A model generated the notes under the pieces. It was not told the DNA's origin. It was given only the letters and a program-made list of their open reading frames with translations, and did no database searches. From assembly GCA_944380605.1 (NCBI GenBank), contig CALWIA010000003.1:1-64000 (forward strand): a stretch of DNA of 64,000 bases, given 5' to 3'. Below, one piece after another: positions 62,897-64,000 of the stretch. Numbering within the stretch: the stretch's first letter is position 1; each line of letters starts with the position of its first letter. The translations under genes and the position numbers were made by a program. The DNA comes from an uncultured Lachnospiraceae bacterium. Its GTDB lineage: Bacteria; Bacillota; Clostridia; Lachnospirales; Lachnospiraceae.

Positions 62897-64000
62897 GAAT
62901 TTCTGTCTCCTGGAAATCCGCCGTGGGAATGATGCAGACCCAGGTCTTTCCCTGATTCAGCGTAATCTCCTCATTTTCTGTATTATAATACCGGGTGACA
63001 CCCAGTTCTCCGTCCTTGGTCCAGGTCACGGGAACGGCCCGCCCGTTGGTGATGTAATACCCGTACTGGCTGGTATGTACATCGATATCCAGATACGGCG
63101 TGGTGGAGTAATGTCCCACCGGGCAGTACTGGAACAGAATGTTTTTCACGGCGATGGGACCCTCGTCCCCGTTGTGGGGCCCGCCGTACTGATAGCGATA
63201 GTACAGGCCATCGTCCTCATTGTATTCAAAATACGCCTGATTCATGGCATAGCCCGGCACCACCCGCCAGGCGTCCAGCCCGTTTTCCAGCATGATCTGG
63301 TCCCCGTTTCTGGCAAACCGGTAGTGTCCGGAATAGTCCTCGTCATAGCTCTGGGAATATCCCAGTTTTTCTATGGTGCTCTGCAGGCGGCCGGCGGAGG
63401 CATAGGCGTTGTGAGGCGCCTTTTTGTCCGAAGAGCGGAAAAATCCGCCGCCTCCGGTGCCCTCGATGCCGTTGACGTTGTCCACATATTTCAGATACGG
63501 CTTGGCAAAGGTGCTCTGGCCGTAATGCACATAGATGGCGTCAAATTCTCTGGCAAAATACACGTAATAGGTGCGGCAGCTGCGCACGGAACCGATCCGT
63601 TCCAGGTCGTCATAGTCCTCGATAATGGCCATAAACCGGTTCATATCGCCTTCCACCGGCGCTTCGTACACCACTCCGGCCCGGTTGATGCCGTACTGGG
63701 GCTGCGCCGCCCGGTCATTGCTCATCATCACCGCTATGGGCCTGCGGTCTCCCTGGGACACGTCCACCATTTCTCCGGTCAGATAGCTTTTGATTCTGCC
63801 ATCCACCGCGATCCGCTCTTCCGGTTCCGTCTCCTCTTCCGGTTCGGCCTCTGTCTCCGGCACTGCCGCCGTCGTCAGCGTCACCGACTCCCGGCTTTCC
63901 GTCTCCGCCGGAGAAGTGGCGCCCGCTTCCACATACGTCTTTCCACACCCGGTCAGCACCGCCGCCAGGCACAGCCAGACCGCCGCCAGACGGCACAGGC
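62880..64000 (-). CDS. DUF3048 (YerB-like) lipoprotein, 5' end beyond the window
   Basis: At least 373 residues are visible. The frame stays open to base 64000 with a hydrophobic leader ending in a lipobox (AAVLTGC near 63950), so the start codon lies to the right and the GTG at 63959 is internal. After a Glu-rich linker, the DUF3048 domain has RRPIAVMMSNDRAAQPQYGI, VVYEAPVEGDMNRFMAIIED and IGSVRSCRTYYVYFAREFD. YerB-like proteins have no known reaction. The flippase gene begins inside its 3' end. Confidence 0.9.
   Translation of the reverse strand, partial: LCRLAAVWLCLAAVLTGCGKTYVEAGATSPAETESRESVTLTTAAVPETEAEPEEETEPEERIAVDGRIKSYLTGEMVDVSQGDRRPIAVMMSNDRAAQPQYGINRAGVVYEAPVEGDMNRFMAIIEDYDDLERIGSVRSCRTYYVYFAREFDAIYVHYGQSTFAKPYLKYVDNVNGIEGTGGGGFFRSSDKKAPHNAYASAGRLQSTIEKLGYSQSYDEDYSGHYRFARNGDQIMLENGLDAWRVVPGYAMNQAYFEYNEDDGLYYRYQYGGPHNGDEGPIAVKNILFQYCPVGHYSTTPYLDIDVHTSQYGYYITNGRAVPVTWTKDGELGVTRYYNTENEEITLNQGKTWVCIIPTADFQETEIHGKND

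Noticed and set aside
63715..63996. A 93-codon Gly-rich - strand frame at the right edge
   Set aside because: Overlaps the DUF3048 lipoprotein in another frame; low-complexity shadow.

Overview
This 64 kb window looks like a chromosome segment from a Gram-positive clostridium, most likely a fairly GC-rich Lachnospiraceae (genus not determined). The evidence is the gene order rplU-prp-rpmA-obgE-yhbY-nadD-yqeK-rsfS, an L27 precursor with the N-terminal extension that Prp removes, a Bacillus-type LexA regulon (CGAAC-N4-GTTCG boxes) with a YneA-like division inhibitor, SepF and MinCDE, a BofC-like protein, a SpoVB-type flippase, and a miaB-mutS-mutL-miaA block.

Bases 1-9.9 kb are an AT-rich integrated mobile element. 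The window opens inside an IS21-family insertion sequence (5' part of istA). Then comes a tightly packed co-directional operon: a DUF5688 protein, two unknown proteins, a PcfK-like protein, a stand-alone JAB/RadC-like domain, a DUF7666-like protein and a PcfJ-like protein split by a one-base frameshift. A 309-bp non-coding gap follows; it folds on paper into a compact three-way junction with flanking alternative hairpins, and precedes an AlpA-like excisionase and two consecutive tyrosine recombinases. The element ends just upstream of, or inside, the 5' end of a radical SAM gene whose first codons are AT-rich and whose remainder is GC-rich.

From 9.9 to 21.5 kb the + strand carries core genes: two radical SAM-associated genes, RNase G, TrkA/TrkH potassium uptake, then the L21/Prp/L27 operon under a strong promoter and candidate L21 leader, then obgE, yhbY, nadD, yqeK and rsfS. 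mscL lies on the - strand and shares an overlapping -35 region with the rplU promoter. At 21.5-22.7 kb lexA and a LysM-type yneA-like gene diverge from an intergenic region with several LexA boxes.

From 22.7 to 55.2 kb nearly everything is on the - strand: a XerS-like recombinase, TtcA, an LCP ligase, a cytidylate-kinase-like protein, aroB-lspA-rluD, sepF-yggS-HlyD-like, a sugar isomerase-like protein, a small P-loop protein, a D,D-carboxypeptidase, the cell-shape/division block radC-mreC-mreD-PBP2-minC-minD-minE-rodA-mgsA (no mreB between radC and mreC), a PLP lyase, miaA-mutL-mutS-miaB, an oxidoreductase, and proB-DUF896-proA. From 55.2 to 64 kb there is a split chromate-type transporter with a divergent LysR regulator, two FAD oxidoreductases, a BofC-like protein, a SpoVB-like flippase and a DUF3048 lipoprotein that runs off the right edge.

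No rRNA, tRNA or CRISPR array was recognised. All family assignments come from reading motifs, not from database searches.
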